64,000 bases of DNA from Verrucomicrobiaceae bacterium (GCA_016713245.1 JADJPM010000004.1:1674001-1738000), one strand, 5' to 3'; shown: positions 1 to 8,933, numbered from the stretch's first letter. Notes: generated by a model not told the origin, from the sequence alone. Made by a program: numbers and translations.

Positions 1-820
1 TCCACAGAGTGAGGGCATCGGCATCGCGCACGAAGGGGCGCACGTCGTCGCGGGCTTGGTCGAAGTCCACTTCGTTGAAACGCTGGATGAGACGGTGCTT
101 CAACGCGGTTTCATCGAGCGTCGCGCCGGCAGTCCAGTGGCCGGTTTGCTCCATGCGGCTCTGGAGATGCGCGAGGTGGCAGGGAACGCCTTTGCCGAGA
201 TACCAGATGAAGTCGAAAAAGTCGCGGCCCTTCACCCGAGTTTTCCAGTTGCGGCAAAGGATGGCATGCAGCTTGCCCGCGAAGAGGCTGGGCAGCTTGT
301 AGAGGCGTGTTTGAAAAGGGATGGGGATGAGCAGCGTGCGCACTTCGTCATGCGCTCCGGCGGGCGGATCGGTGTCCACCTCCAGCTTGATTTTGAGCCG
401 CTGGGTGGGCGCAAAACGGGCTGACAGGCCAGACGGTGCGCCGATCTCGAGGAGATTGATGCGTGTGCTGCCTTTGATGAAGGCGGAGTCGATGGCGGTG
501 GTTGTTTGCTTGGTTTTGCGATCCACCTCGAAGGTGAAGCCGAGGGCACTGAGTTCCGCGCGGATGGCCTCCAGATAAGGGGCGAGCTGGAAGTCCGCAT
601 CAGGCCGCAGCAACGAGAAATCCATGTCCTCCGAGAAGCGCGGCAGGCCGTGGAAAATCCGCAGCGCCGTGCCACCGTAGAAAGCGGCGTGCTCGAAGAA
701 CTTCGAGCGCCACAGGCCGAGCAAGGCGAGCTCCTGCACGATCTCGCGCAGGGCGTTTTCCCAGTCCTGCGAGGTCACAGGCTGATAGCGGTCGATGAGA
801 GTTTGGAGCGCGGCATTCAT
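1..820 (-). CDS. AbiEii-type nucleotidyltransferase toxin, C-terminus cut by window edge
   Basis: About 273 residues are visible, starting at the ATG whose complement is at 818-820 and reading off the left edge without a stop. The nucleotidyltransferase signature is clear: GGTALR near residue 49, then R-x-SEDMDFS. Further on comes KLHAIL-x-R and KGRDFFDFIWYL, the second conserved block of the AbiEii/DUF1814 family. In characterised type IV AbiE systems this protein is the toxin, a NTP transferase countered by AbiEi. The start overlaps the stop of the upstream gene (ATGA), which indicates translational coupling. Only the final C-terminal residues should be missing. The family call is firm; toxicity is inferred from homology. 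Confidence 0.85.
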   Translation of the reverse strand, partial: MNAALQTLIDRYQPVTSQDWENALREIVQELALLGLWRSKFFEHAAFYGGTALRIFHGLPRFSEDMDFSLLRPDADFQLAPYLEAIRAELSALGFTFEVDRKTKQTTTAIDSAFIKGSTRINLLEIGAPSGLSARFAPTQRLKIKLEVDTDPPAGAHDEVRTLLIPIPFQTRLYKLPSLFAGKLHAILCRNWKTRVKGRDFFDFIWYLGKGVPCHLAHLQSRMEQTGHWTAGATLDETALKHRLIQRFNEVDFDQARDDVRPFVRDADALTLW

Positions 821-1500
821 GTGGAAGTCTTCTTTTGTTGCTTCGCAAGCCAGCGATGGAAGGCAGACACGCTTCTCTTGCGATAGGCGTCTGCGATTTC
901 CTCCACGAGCGGCAGGCGAAAGGTGCTGACAACGGTGTCCACATCGACACGCAGATCGTCTTCCAGAGTCGTCAGCATGTCCCTGGCCGCCGAAAGGCCG
1001 GAGATCATCGCCAACCGGTCACACAGCGCTTTTTCCGGCTCCGCCAAAAAATAGGAACCACCGCGAGCCGGCTCCAATCGAATGCCGATGCCGAAGACGC
1101 GTTCGTTCACCGGCTCGTAGCGAAAACGCCCCACGGGAGTCTCGAAGAGCTTGGCACGCTTTGACGTGATGCAGGTGATCTCCTCCACGCGCTCCGGGAT
1201 CAAGCCATGATGCACGAGCGCCGTTTCCAGACTCACATACGCTGGCCCATAAACGAGCCCCGAAAGCACCAGCGGGTCCACGGGCGGCTCCTCGCCACGA
1301 CGGACGCCAGGCACATACAGGCCCTTTCGCACGCGAATGACCTCTCCGTTTTCACAAAGCAGCCCCAACCGGTCCCTCGGTGCGCGGTAGTCCCGCAACC
1401 GGTCCATCGCGAGCTGGTAGTCGAAGGGCTGGTCGTGCGGGAGGTCTATATTTGTCGCAAATATTGCCACTATGTCGAATAATACTCGACTGAGTGGCAA
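817..1500 (-). CDS. AbiEi-type antitoxin/transcriptional regulator
   Basis: A 227-residue protein directly upstream of, and overlapping, the AbiEii-like gene. An N-terminal helix-turn-helix-like stretch (GLLCENGEVIRVRKGLYV, about residues 46-63) is followed by the AbiEi-type body with YVSLETALVHHGLIPE and FLAEPEKALCDRL. In AbiE systems AbiEi is both antitoxin and autorepressor, binding inverted repeats at its own promoter. The listed start is uncertain: an inverted repeat at 1465-1499 lies inside the first codons, so translation may really begin further in, for example at the ATG at 1407. No strong ribosome binding site is visible at either start. Confidence 0.8.
   Translation of the reverse strand: MPLSRVLFDIVAIFATNIDLPHDQPFDYQLAMDRLRDYRAPRDRLGLLCENGEVIRVRKGLYVPGVRRGEEPPVDPLVLSGLVYGPAYVSLETALVHHGLIPERVEEITCITSKRAKLFETPVGRFRYEPVNERVFGIGIRLEPARGGSYFLAEPEKALCDRLAMISGLSAARDMLTTLEDDLRVDVDTVVSTFRLPLVEEIADAYRKRSVSAFHRWLAKQQKKTST
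1465..1499. promoter_or_regulatory. Inverted repeat, candidate AbiEi operator
   Basis: Two nested inverted arms: TGCCAC (1465-1470) with GTGGCA (1494-1499), and GTCGA (1474-1478) with TCGAC (1486-1490), around an AT-rich centre at about 1482. It sits at the 5' end of the AbiEi-like gene, where AbiEi proteins are known to bind inverted repeats and repress their own operon. Function here is inferred. Confidence 0.45.
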
Positions 1501-1512
1501 AAAACAAGACCT

Positions 1513-3366
1513 TTAAGGCTTGGCGGCTTCCCTCAGCACAAACTCCATCGCCTTCACGGTGTCGTCGTAGCTCGTTGAGTGCGCGACGGCCTCGTGGTGA
1601 ATCGACAGCACGCGTGAGAGCTTCTTCGCGAGGCGCAACGTGCTCGCGGGTGGCACGACGGTGTCTTGGCCGCCGGTGGTGAGAGCGACGGGCATGGTGA
1701 GGCGGTCGGCGTGGAGTTCGGGGCTGCGCTTCTCGCGTTCGTCAGCGCTGCCGTAGGAGGTGTCGATGGCGTCTTTGAAGCCGGCATACTCGACAAGGTT
1801 GGCGGTGGGATTCAGGGCGCAGACGCCTGCGATGAGCTCGGGATGCAGGGTGGCGAAAATGAGCGCTGAGGTGCCGCCCATGGAGCCACCGGCGATGAAG
1901 ACGCGGTTCACGCGATGCCGCTTCTTCACATCCTCGATGATTTGAAGTGTGTCCGCCTCGGCTGCGGGCCCCATCCACGACGTTTTGGCTCGGTAATCGG
2001 GCGAAATGAAGATCAAACCGTGCTTCGCGGCGACATCGCGCAGGCCGCGACACTCGCCACGCAGATCGTTGATGAACTGCCAGCGATCCGAACCATGACC
2101 GTGGAGCGCGATGAGCACGTCGTGAGGCTTTTCCGGCTCAAAACCGGGCGGGAGGCGCTCGACATAGCGTTGCTCGGTTTGGTCGAGTTGAGCGCGAAAG
2201 ACGATGTCCTGCGGATTCGCGACTTTTTGAGCCCAAAGCCACTTTTCGAGCGAATCCGGCGGCGCGATGACGCTGAGGTCTTGCGCCTTCACGAGGCGAC
2301 TGGCGAGGTCTCCGGCATCCGGTGGCAAGGCGACGACGACATCCCACTCCTGCGGCCCAAAGCTGAGGGACCAGTTCATGATCCACGCGTAGCGCTGGTG
2401 AAAGGCCTGTGGTGTTTTTTCGGTGAGATGACCGGGCACGGCGATGAGCACGAGATTCGGCTTCATCGCACGCACGGCTTTGGCGGCTGTTTCGAGTTCG
2501 GCGAGTGTTTTGCCCGCCGTGGGCCAGGGCTTCACGGCGATCTGCGCCTTGGGATGCTGTTTCTTCAAAGCAGGCTCGATCTGCTGATCGTAAGGCGGCA
2601 TGGCGAGCACGGTGAGCGGTTTGCCCTCGCCGAGCAGCTTGAAGGTGTGCGCGAGTGGATTTGGCGGTGGTGGTTCATCGCGCAGCGTGACTTCCTGACC
2701 CGTGATGGTCTTCGCGATGGTTTCGGCGAAGAGTTTGTGGCCATCCATGTTCGGATGGATGGCGTCGCTGAGCAGGAAGTTCCAAGCGACCACGTCCTTC
2801 GCATGCAGGGCCTCGAAAGCCGCGTGGCAGTCGGCAAGGCCGAGCGATTCGGCTTTCGCGAGGTCGCGGATGGCCTGCGAATACTCGGCGAGCTTCGCCA
2901 CGGGCCGCGACGGCGAGTTCAAGATGCTGTTTTGCGTGCACAGCACGACTTCCGCGCCTGCATCGCGGCAGCGCTGGATGATTTGCTTCGTGTTCGCGAC
3001 AAAGTCGGCCACCGGCACGCGCACGAGGTCGTTCATGCCGAACATGATCGTCACCAGATGCGGCTTGTGGGCCAAAACATCGCGCTCCAGTCGTGCAAGG
3101 CCGCCTTTGCTCGTGTCGCCGCTGATGCCTGCATTGCGCACGGTGACTTTGGCCTTCGGATGGAGCTTTTGCAGCGCGATTTGAAGCATCTCCGGATACG
3201 CCCGCATGCCGCCGCTGTGGTAATACACGCCCGTGATGCTGTCGCCGATGCAGACGATGCGCACGGGCTCTTTGGCCTCGGTGAGGAACTGGCGCGTTTT
3301 GTCTGGCGTGGCCGCATGAAGCACCGAGGCGATGAGCAAGGACAAGATGAGAAGGCAGCGCGGCAT
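1513..3366 (-). CDS. Exported SGNH hydrolase fused to an alpha/beta-hydrolase esterase
   Basis: About 617 residues from the ATG at 3366, chosen because it gives a clean signal peptide (MPRCLLILSLLIASVLHA); the open frame extends 18 codons further upstream. The N-terminal third is an SGNH/GDSL lipase-like domain: GDSIT about 20 residues after the signal, FGMNDL, and the C-terminal catalytic pair in DAIHPN. A degenerate middle segment follows (VLAMPPYDQQ). The C-terminal 220 residues form a PHB-depolymerase/prolyl-oligopeptidase-like alpha/beta hydrolase with HGHGSD, the nucleophile elbow GGSMGG and a late His (AVAHS). Such fusions suggest deacetylation or de-esterification of polysaccharide outside the cytoplasm. 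Substrate unknown. It lies 67 bases or more downstream of the TPR-like gene in the same direction. Confidence 0.8.
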   Translation of the reverse strand: MPRCLLILSLLIASVLHAATPDKTRQFLTEAKEPVRIVCIGDSITGVYYHSGGMRAYPEMLQIALQKLHPKAKVTVRNAGISGDTSKGGLARLERDVLAHKPHLVTIMFGMNDLVRVPVADFVANTKQIIQRCRDAGAEVVLCTQNSILNSPSRPVAKLAEYSQAIRDLAKAESLGLADCHAAFEALHAKDVVAWNFLLSDAIHPNMDGHKLFAETIAKTITGQEVTLRDEPPPPNPLAHTFKLLGEGKPLTVLAMPPYDQQIEPALKKQHPKAQIAVKPWPTAGKTLAELETAAKAVRAMKPNLVLIAVPGHLTEKTPQAFHQRYAWIMNWSLSFGPQEWDVVVALPPDAGDLASRLVKAQDLSVIAPPDSLEKWLWAQKVANPQDIVFRAQLDQTEQRYVERLPPGFEPEKPHDVLIALHGHGSDRWQFINDLRGECRGLRDVAAKHGLIFISPDYRAKTSWMGPAAEADTLQIIEDVKKRHRVNRVFIAGGSMGGTSALIFATLHPELIAGVCALNPTANLVEYAGFKDAIDTSYGSADEREKRSPELHADRLTMPVALTTGGQDTVVPPASTLRLAKKLSRVLSIHHEAVAHSTSYDDTVKAMEFVLREAAKP

Positions 3367-3433
3367 GGTGGAGGTGCCAAGAATACGCTGGCGAAGAGGG
3401 GAATCCCTCGGCTGAACCACAGTCGAGCTGCCT

Positions 3434-5227
3434 TTACGGCCGTGGCATCACAATGCTCGGGCGAGGAAGCGGCGCTCTTCGGGGAGGAGCAGGGTGAGGG
3501 GGACTTTTTTCGGCGATCTGGAATGCACCGGAGGTGTCTCCCGAGATGGCGAGGAGGCCGGCATAAACGGCGCGGGCACCGGGGGGGAAGGTGTCGTAGG
3601 ATTTGACGCGGGCGAGCTCGGCTGCGATGTCAGCGTAGCGAGCCTGACGGTAGGCGGAGAGGGCGCGGAGGAAGGCGAGGGCAACGTGGCGGTCCGGAGT
3701 GATGTGATGGGCGGGGATGTCACGGGTGGCATCGAGGGCCTGGACGGCGACTTCAATATCGGTGCCGAGGATGAGGCGGAGGTAGTTGGCGCGGTCGAGA
3801 TAGACGACATCGGTGGGCTTGAGGCGGAGGAGTTCTTCGCTGGAGCGAAGCATGGCGAGTCCGTTGGTCTCTTTTTGGGCCATCTCATAGACTTTGAGCA
3901 GCATGCTCTGGGTGGCACCGGCGTGTTTCTTGGCGACGCCTTCGTAGAAGCGGCGCGAGAGATCCCAGTAGCCGAGGAATTCGGCCATTTCGGCGGATTT
4001 GAGGGCGGCGGCCATGCTTTCGCCGCGACCGGTCTCGTCAAAGACGGTGTTGAGAAGGTGGCGCGGGGTGCTGGGATCGTCGCTGAGGTGGCTTTCTGCC
4101 TCGGCGAGCCAGATGCGTGCTTGGACGCCTGGAAAGGAGGGATCAAGGCGGCCGGAAAGGAAGACTTTGACCTTTCCCCACTGGCCGAGGCCGCGAAGGG
4201 CGGTGACGTAGTGAGGGAGGATGGCGCTGTAGGAGGCGGCGGTTTTGTCCGACACCATGCGAAGGATGCGCTCATACTCTTTTTCCTCCGCCAGCCAAAC
4301 GAGAAGGGGCGGGAGGTGGGCTGCGGCACGGCCATTCCACCGGCGCAGCTCTTCATTGACGATCTGCTCTCGTTCGTGGGGATGGAGGCGGACGTTGGCG
4401 GAGAGGACTTTGAAGCGGCAGGATTCGGCCTTGGGCTTGTCTTTGATGCTTTCGACGAGGACCATGAGATCGATGGCATCCTGGGCGGTGAGCTGGCGGT
4501 GCTGGGCGAGGAATTCGATGGCAGGGACGGCCTGATCTCCGCCGCCACGGGCGATGGGCCAGAGGCGCTCGCGGGCGGGGCCGCTGAGGGACGGATCGCC
4601 ACTGCGGGCATCGAGGAGGGCGAGGTCGAGGACGCTTTGCGGATTTTCTGAGTCGGCGAGGAGAGCCTGGCGCTGGGTAAGGAAGGCGCGGGCGGCGAGG
4701 CCTTCGGCCTTTTGGATGGCGGAGAGGAGCTCGAGGGCAGGGCGTTTGGGGAGCTGGTCTTTGGTGAAGCGATCGTAGGTATCGTGGGCCTTTTTGATGT
4801 CAGGCAGGTTCACATAGGCTCGGCCGAGCTTGGAGATCTCCTCTGGCAAAAGCTCTCCTTTTTCGTCGAGCTGCGAGAGGAAGCGGATCATGGTGCGAGG
4901 CTCGGAGCCGGTCTTATCGACAAAATCGACGGCGGTGCGCAGCACGTCGGAATCCTGCGGAGCCCAGCGGTTGGCATCATTAAGGGTGCGGGCGGCATTG
5001 GCCCAATCCTCGGCGGCCATGAAGCGCCTGATTTCGGGGATGTAGCGGCGGCCCCACCAGCCCTTCACCCCGGTGGCGATGGTCTCGAAATACATCCACC
5101 AGAGGCCGGCGAACAGGACGAGTCCGATGATGGACCAGAGCAGCAGGCGGCTGGAAGTCTCCTCGGCGATGTCATCTTCGGACAAAACGGGGCGTCGTGG
5201 CGGGGGGCTATCTGGAGACGTACTCAT
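3434..5227 (-). CDS. Membrane-anchored TPR-like protein, C-terminus probably frameshifted
   Basis: The frame gives 597 residues. A hydrophilic N-terminus is followed by one membrane segment (LLLWSIIGLVLFAGLWWMYF, about residues 28-47) and then a long helical region with TPR-like periodicity (for example FMAAEDWANAARTLNDA near residue 70), probably periplasmic. The last 25 residues are Pro/Arg-rich and unlike a protein end. Removing one A from the run of six at 3505-3510 (plus strand T run) gives the more natural ending KVPLTLLLPEERRFLARAL, stopping at 3448. Fits a scaffold for the adjacent exported FGE-like and hydrolase proteins. No named family recognised. Confidence 0.65.
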   Translation of the reverse strand: MSTSPDSPPPRRPVLSEDDIAEETSSRLLLWSIIGLVLFAGLWWMYFETIATGVKGWWGRRYIPEIRRFMAAEDWANAARTLNDANRWAPQDSDVLRTAVDFVDKTGSEPRTMIRFLSQLDEKGELLPEEISKLGRAYVNLPDIKKAHDTYDRFTKDQLPKRPALELLSAIQKAEGLAARAFLTQRQALLADSENPQSVLDLALLDARSGDPSLSGPARERLWPIARGGGDQAVPAIEFLAQHRQLTAQDAIDLMVLVESIKDKPKAESCRFKVLSANVRLHPHEREQIVNEELRRWNGRAAAHLPPLLVWLAEEKEYERILRMVSDKTAASYSAILPHYVTALRGLGQWGKVKVFLSGRLDPSFPGVQARIWLAEAESHLSDDPSTPRHLLNTVFDETGRGESMAAALKSAEMAEFLGYWDLSRRFYEGVAKKHAGATQSMLLKVYEMAQKETNGLAMLRSSEELLRLKPTDVVYLDRANYLRLILGTDIEVAVQALDATRDIPAHHITPDRHVALAFLRALSAYRQARYADIAAELARVKSYDTFPPGARAVYAGLLAISGDTSGAFQIAEKSPPHPAPPRRAPLPRPSIVMPRP

Positions 5228-5266
5228 CGACCGGGGTGTGTGACTGGCTCTTCGAGGAGGCGGGGA

Positions 5267-6955
5267 TTATTTGAGCTCGAGGACGAGGCGGAAGCCCAAA
5301 TCGGCACGGGTGCTGGTCTTCGCGGCGTGTTCGCGGGAGGAGGTGAGGAGGCGGTCATGCTCAAACATGAGCCAGCTTCCGCCTCGGATGACGCGTTCAT
5401 CTGCCGCGGCGGGCCAGGCGTCCTCGATCCATTCGGAGACGTTGCCTCCGATCTCATGGAGACCGAGGGAGTTGGGCGTCGATTTGTCCGTGGGGGCCGT
5501 GTAGGAATAGCTATCGCTAAAACCGGGGACGCGGGTGGCATCGAGATTGACGCTCATGATGGGCGGCTTCCACTCTTCGGTGCTGCGAGTGGGCCAGGGG
5601 AAGTGCAGTTTATCGGCCAGATGGCGCTCGGCGGGGTCTTTCCCGGTTTCGCCTTTCAGCCCGGCGGCGAGGCTCCACTCGAGGTCCGTGGGGAGGCGGT
5701 AGGCGGCACCAGCGGGGATGAGTTGAGTCTTGATCTCGTTTTCGGTGAGCCACTTGCAGAAGGTCTTGGCGTCATCCCAGGAGATGCCAGCAGCAGGATG
5801 GGTATCCCCGAGGAGAAATGGCGGCTTTTTGACCCAGGTGCCATTGGTGGCCTTCAGCCAGGCCTCGTAATCCCGGACGCGTGTCTCCGTGGTGGCGATG
5901 AGGACTTTGGCTCCCCCCTCCAGTGGGACGAAACGAATGCCGAGGGTGTTTGTGTAGGTGCCTCCGGTGATGGCGGGAGAGAGTTTTGAGGGATCAGGAA
6001 GGTCGGAGCCTGTGCTGCCGCCTGCCATTTTCAGGCGGAGGGCATCGATGGCAGCTTTGTCCGTGCCGTCCGCATCTCGCATGCGCTTGATTTGGTCATC
6101 CACGCTCTGTTTGTTGGCAGCGGCGTTTTCGGCCAGGACCATGGCGGTGCGCTGTTTGTCCTCAAAGACGCAGCGAAAGCCCACGGTAGGCATGCGCATG
6201 TCTGCTGGTACGGTGTAGCGGTAGCTGCTAACGAGGCATTCACGACGAAAGTAGGCCCAGGAGCCGCCGCGAAGGATCCCCGTGGGGGTGGATCGCACAT
6301 CGGGCTTGTCTGTCCATTCCCAGGCATTTCCAGCGAGGTCATAAAGGCCCTCAGCGGTGGCGCTAAACTGCCCTACTGGAGCGGTGAACTCGTAGCCATC
6401 TGAATAGCCGTCGATCTCGTGCTCGGCATAGTTTGCCGCTTTCGCGGGCGGGGGCCAGATCAGCCCCCAAAGAAAGGTCTGACTATCGGCCAGCTTGTCT
6501 TCCGCTGTGAATGCCTTGCCTTTACGGGCGGCCGCCAGCCCGGCGGCGGCGTCCCATTCCTCCGGCGTGGGTAGGCGGTAGGACTGGGCATTGTTGATGA
6601 GGCTTTCTTCACGCTCCTTTTCCGTGAGCCAGTTGCAGAAGGTGATGGCGTCCTGGAGGTTCACGCCGACGACGGGGTGATTATCTTCCTGTTTGAAGTG
6701 TGGCTGGAAGGACCAGGGGAATTTTTTCGCTTTCAGGAACTCGTTCCACTCACTCACTCGGGTCTCGTAGGTGGAGAAGAGTACCGTGGTGCCAGGTATG
6801 GGAACAAAGCGCATGCCCAGGGTGCTTTTGCGGCCGCCTTGCATGAGGTCGGGCTTGGCGGGGGATGCCGTTTCTTGGGCTGGCAGGGCAGTTGTGAGCA
6901 TCAGGCCGCCAATGGCGGCCAAAGTCAGGCGTGAGTAGGGTGAATTCACAAGCAT
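5267..6955 (-). CDS. Exported protein with two FGE/SUMF1-like domains
   Basis: 562 residues with a signal peptide (SRLTLAAIGGLMLTTALPAQ). Two formylglycine-generating-enzyme-like domains lie in tandem, about residues 40-265 and 330-562. Each has the usual F-x-E-T-x-V-x-x-[WY] start (YETRVSEWNEFL; TETRVRDYEAWL), the YRLPT-x-x-EW block, a GNAWEWTD or GNVSEWIED block and the terminal RGGSW. The two catalytic cysteines of true FGEs after RGGS are not both present: domain 1 keeps one Cys (RREC), domain 2 has none. It is therefore unlikely to be a sulfatase maturase and more likely a binding or structural FGE-like protein. It heads a three-gene minus-strand group, 39 bases before the TPR-like gene. 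Confidence 0.8.
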   Translation of the reverse strand: MLVNSPYSRLTLAAIGGLMLTTALPAQETASPAKPDLMQGGRKSTLGMRFVPIPGTTVLFSTYETRVSEWNEFLKAKKFPWSFQPHFKQEDNHPVVGVNLQDAITFCNWLTEKEREESLINNAQSYRLPTPEEWDAAAGLAAARKGKAFTAEDKLADSQTFLWGLIWPPPAKAANYAEHEIDGYSDGYEFTAPVGQFSATAEGLYDLAGNAWEWTDKPDVRSTPTGILRGGSWAYFRRECLVSSYRYTVPADMRMPTVGFRCVFEDKQRTAMVLAENAAANKQSVDDQIKRMRDADGTDKAAIDALRLKMAGGSTGSDLPDPSKLSPAITGGTYTNTLGIRFVPLEGGAKVLIATTETRVRDYEAWLKATNGTWVKKPPFLLGDTHPAAGISWDDAKTFCKWLTENEIKTQLIPAGAAYRLPTDLEWSLAAGLKGETGKDPAERHLADKLHFPWPTRSTEEWKPPIMSVNLDATRVPGFSDSYSYTAPTDKSTPNSLGLHEIGGNVSEWIEDAWPAAADERVIRGGSWLMFEHDRLLTSSREHAAKTSTRADLGFRLVLELK

Positions 6956-6967
6956 GGAAGTGGTTAT

Positions 6968-7150
6968 TTAGTCGGTATGGGCAGCTTGGTCAGCAAGAAT
7001 TTCGCTCACGTTAGGCTCAACCGGTTTTTCGGAGCAATTTTGCCCTGAACTTTGTTCTTTGCGCTCGGGGGCAACGTGGTACACTCCGCCCTCTTTTTCT
7101 GGAAATTCGCCATCCACAACCCCGGCAAGAGCAGCCCATTGGTCCGTCAT
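6968..7150 (-). CDS. Small hydrophilic protein, hypothetical
   Basis: A 60-residue frame ending 12 bases before the FGE-like gene, same strand. It starts MTDQWAALAG and ends ADQAAHTD. It has no membrane segment or recognised motif, is rich in Glu, Gln and Ser, and uses mixed third positions. It sits in the 238-base divergent gap before the carbamoyltransferase and may be a leader gene of the minus-strand group. Nothing overlaps it, but there is no homology support, so it may be chance. Confidence 0.35.
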   Translation of the reverse strand: MTDQWAALAGVVDGEFPEKEGGVYHVAPERKEQSSGQNCSEKPVEPNVSEILADQAAHTD

Positions 7151-7160
7151 TCTTGACCCT

Positions 7161-7178
7161 GACCAAGGGCGGCAGCGT
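7161..7178 (+). promoter_or_regulatory. Upstream motif shared with the 22.9 kb gene
   Basis: An 18-base stretch, GACC-A-AGGGCGGCAGCGT, lies 15 bases before the carbamoyltransferase start. The same stretch with one mismatch is at 22863-22880, 25 bases before another gene start. It could be part of a promoter or a regulator site; a chance match is possible. Confidence 0.25.
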
Positions 7179-7193
7179 ACCTCGATTTAATTC

Positions 7194-8933
7194 ATGATTG
7201 TCCTCGGTCTCAATGCTTTCCATGGCGATTCCTCCGCCGCTCTTGTTAAAGATGGCAAACTCATCGCTGCCGCCGAAGAGGAGCGCTTCCGCCGCATCAA
7301 ACACTGGTCTGGCCTGCCCACGGAGGCCATGAAATGGTGCCTCGCGGATGCGGGGCTCAAACTCAGCGATGTGGACCACATCGCCATCAATCGGAACCCG
7401 AAGGTCAACAACCTCCGCCGTGCGCTCTATGTCCTGCGCCGCCGTCCGAGTCTGAGCCTGATCTTCAAGCGCCTCGCGAACATGAAACGCGCTGCCACCT
7501 TTGAAGAAAACGTTCAGGCTGCTTTTCAAGGCGAGACGCTCCGGGCCAAGGTGCACCATGTGGAGCATCATCTGGCCCACCTCGCCTCCGCCTTCCTCGT
7601 TTCGGACTTTGATGAAGCCGTCTGCCTTTCTATTGATGGCTTTGGCGATTTCGCCAGCTCCACCTGGGGCATGGGGCAGGGGAATGACATCCAGATCGAT
7701 GGTCGCGTCTATTTCCCGCACTCGCTGGGCATCTTTTACAGCGTCATCACCCAGTTCATCGGCTTCCCCTACTTCGGCGATGAATACAAGGTCATGGGCC
7801 TCGCTCCCTATGGCGAGCCCAAGTACCTCAAGGAAATGCGTGAACTCGTCCACATCCAGCCGGACGGCACCTTCAAGCTCAACCTCAAATACTACCGCCA
7901 CCACGACGAGGACGTGCATTACACTTGGGACAATTGCATTCCCGAGGTTGGCACACTCTATAAGAAGGAGCCGATGGAGGCTCTCTTCGGCCCCCAACGC
8001 GAAAAAGGAGCCGCTTTGGAGCAAAAACATCGCGATCTCGCCCGCAGCGCCCAGGCCATGTATGAAGAGGCCTTCTTCGCCATGCTGCAAAGCCTCCACG
8101 CCAAGTACAAGTGCGACGACCTCGCCTTTGCCGGCGGCTGCGCCATGAACTCCGTCGCCAACGGCAAGGTGTACCTCAACTCCCCCTTCAAGCGCATGTA
8201 TCTCCCCGCCTCTGCGGGCGATGCTGGCGGGGCCATCGGAGCCGCTTTCGTCGTTAGCCAGCAGCAAAATCCCAGGGCCTTCGTCATGGACCACGCCTAC
8301 GTCGGTCCCCGCTCCACCGACGACGAGATCAAAACGCTGCTCGACTCCCGCGCCGCCGACATCCAGGCCGAAAACTGCACCGTCCGCCGTTACGACGATG
8401 AAGGCGAACTCTGCAAAGCCACCGCCACCGCCATCACCGAAGGCAAAGTCATCGGCTGGTTCCAAGGTCGCATGGAATGGGGCCCGCGTGCTCTCGGCAA
8501 CCGCAGCATCCTCGGCGACCCGCGCCGTGCCGACATGAAGGACATCCTCAACCTCAAGATCAAGCGCCGCGAGTCCTTCCGCCCCTTCGCCCCGTCCATC
8601 ATGCGTGAATACGTCACCGAATGGTTCGAGCAAGATGACGATGTGCCCTTCATGATGGAGGTCTTTCAGGTCAAAGCCGACAAACGCGCCCAAGTGCCCG
8701 CCACCACCCACGTAGATGGTTCCGGTCGCCTTCAAACGGTCCACAAAGAGACCAACCCCCGCTACCATCGCCTCATCGACAGCTACCGCGCCATCACCGG
8801 TGTCCCCATCGTCCTGAACACCAGCTTCAACGAAAACGAACCTGTCGTCTGCAAACCTCAAGAAGCCCTCGACTGCTTCCTCCGCACCAAAATGGACGTG
8901 CTGGTGCTCAATGATTGGATTGTAACTCGATAA
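7194..8933 (+). CDS. NodU/CmcH-family carbamoyltransferase
   Basis: 579 residues, full length for the family. The N-terminal Kae1/ASKHA-like domain begins MIVLGLNAFHGDSSAAL and contains VHHVEHHLAHLAS (about 120-132), the metal-binding histidine motif, and DGFGD. A conserved Cys-containing block (FAGGCAMNS) follows. The C-terminal YrdC-like-partner domain has GWFQGRMEWGPRALGNRS (about 421-438) and NTSFNENEPVVC. Such enzymes transfer a carbamoyl group from carbamoyl phosphate, via carbamoyl-AMP, to a sugar or secondary-metabolite hydroxyl. As the first gene of the plus-strand glycan cluster, and overlapping rmlA by one base, it probably carbamoylates a sugar of the surface glycan. The start codon also opens the conserved N-terminal strand. 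Confidence 0.9.
   Translation: MIVLGLNAFHGDSSAALVKDGKLIAAAEEERFRRIKHWSGLPTEAMKWCLADAGLKLSDVDHIAINRNPKVNNLRRALYVLRRRPSLSLIFKRLANMKRAATFEENVQAAFQGETLRAKVHHVEHHLAHLASAFLVSDFDEAVCLSIDGFGDFASSTWGMGQGNDIQIDGRVYFPHSLGIFYSVITQFIGFPYFGDEYKVMGLAPYGEPKYLKEMRELVHIQPDGTFKLNLKYYRHHDEDVHYTWDNCIPEVGTLYKKEPMEALFGPQREKGAALEQKHRDLARSAQAMYEEAFFAMLQSLHAKYKCDDLAFAGGCAMNSVANGKVYLNSPFKRMYLPASAGDAGGAIGAAFVVSQQQNPRAFVMDHAYVGPRSTDDEIKTLLDSRAADIQAENCTVRRYDDEGELCKATATAITEGKVIGWFQGRMEWGPRALGNRSILGDPRRADMKDILNLKIKRRESFRPFAPSIMREYVTEWFEQDDDVPFMMEVFQVKADKRAQVPATTHVDGSGRLQTVHKETNPRYHRLIDSYRAITGVPIVLNTSFNENEPVVCKPQEALDCFLRTKMDVLVLNDWIVTR

Noticed and set aside
1915..3606. 563-residue plus-strand frame opposite the hydrolase gene
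   Set aside because: Antisense shadow of the SGNH/hydrolase gene in GC-rich DNA; the translation is rich in Arg, His and Glu without motifs.
3494..4651. 385-residue Gly/Glu-rich plus-strand protein
   Set aside because: Antisense of the TPR-like gene; composition is a by-product of its codon use.
7017..8861. 614-residue minus-strand frame opposite the carbamoyltransferase
   Set aside because: Antisense shadow; the plus strand has all family motifs.
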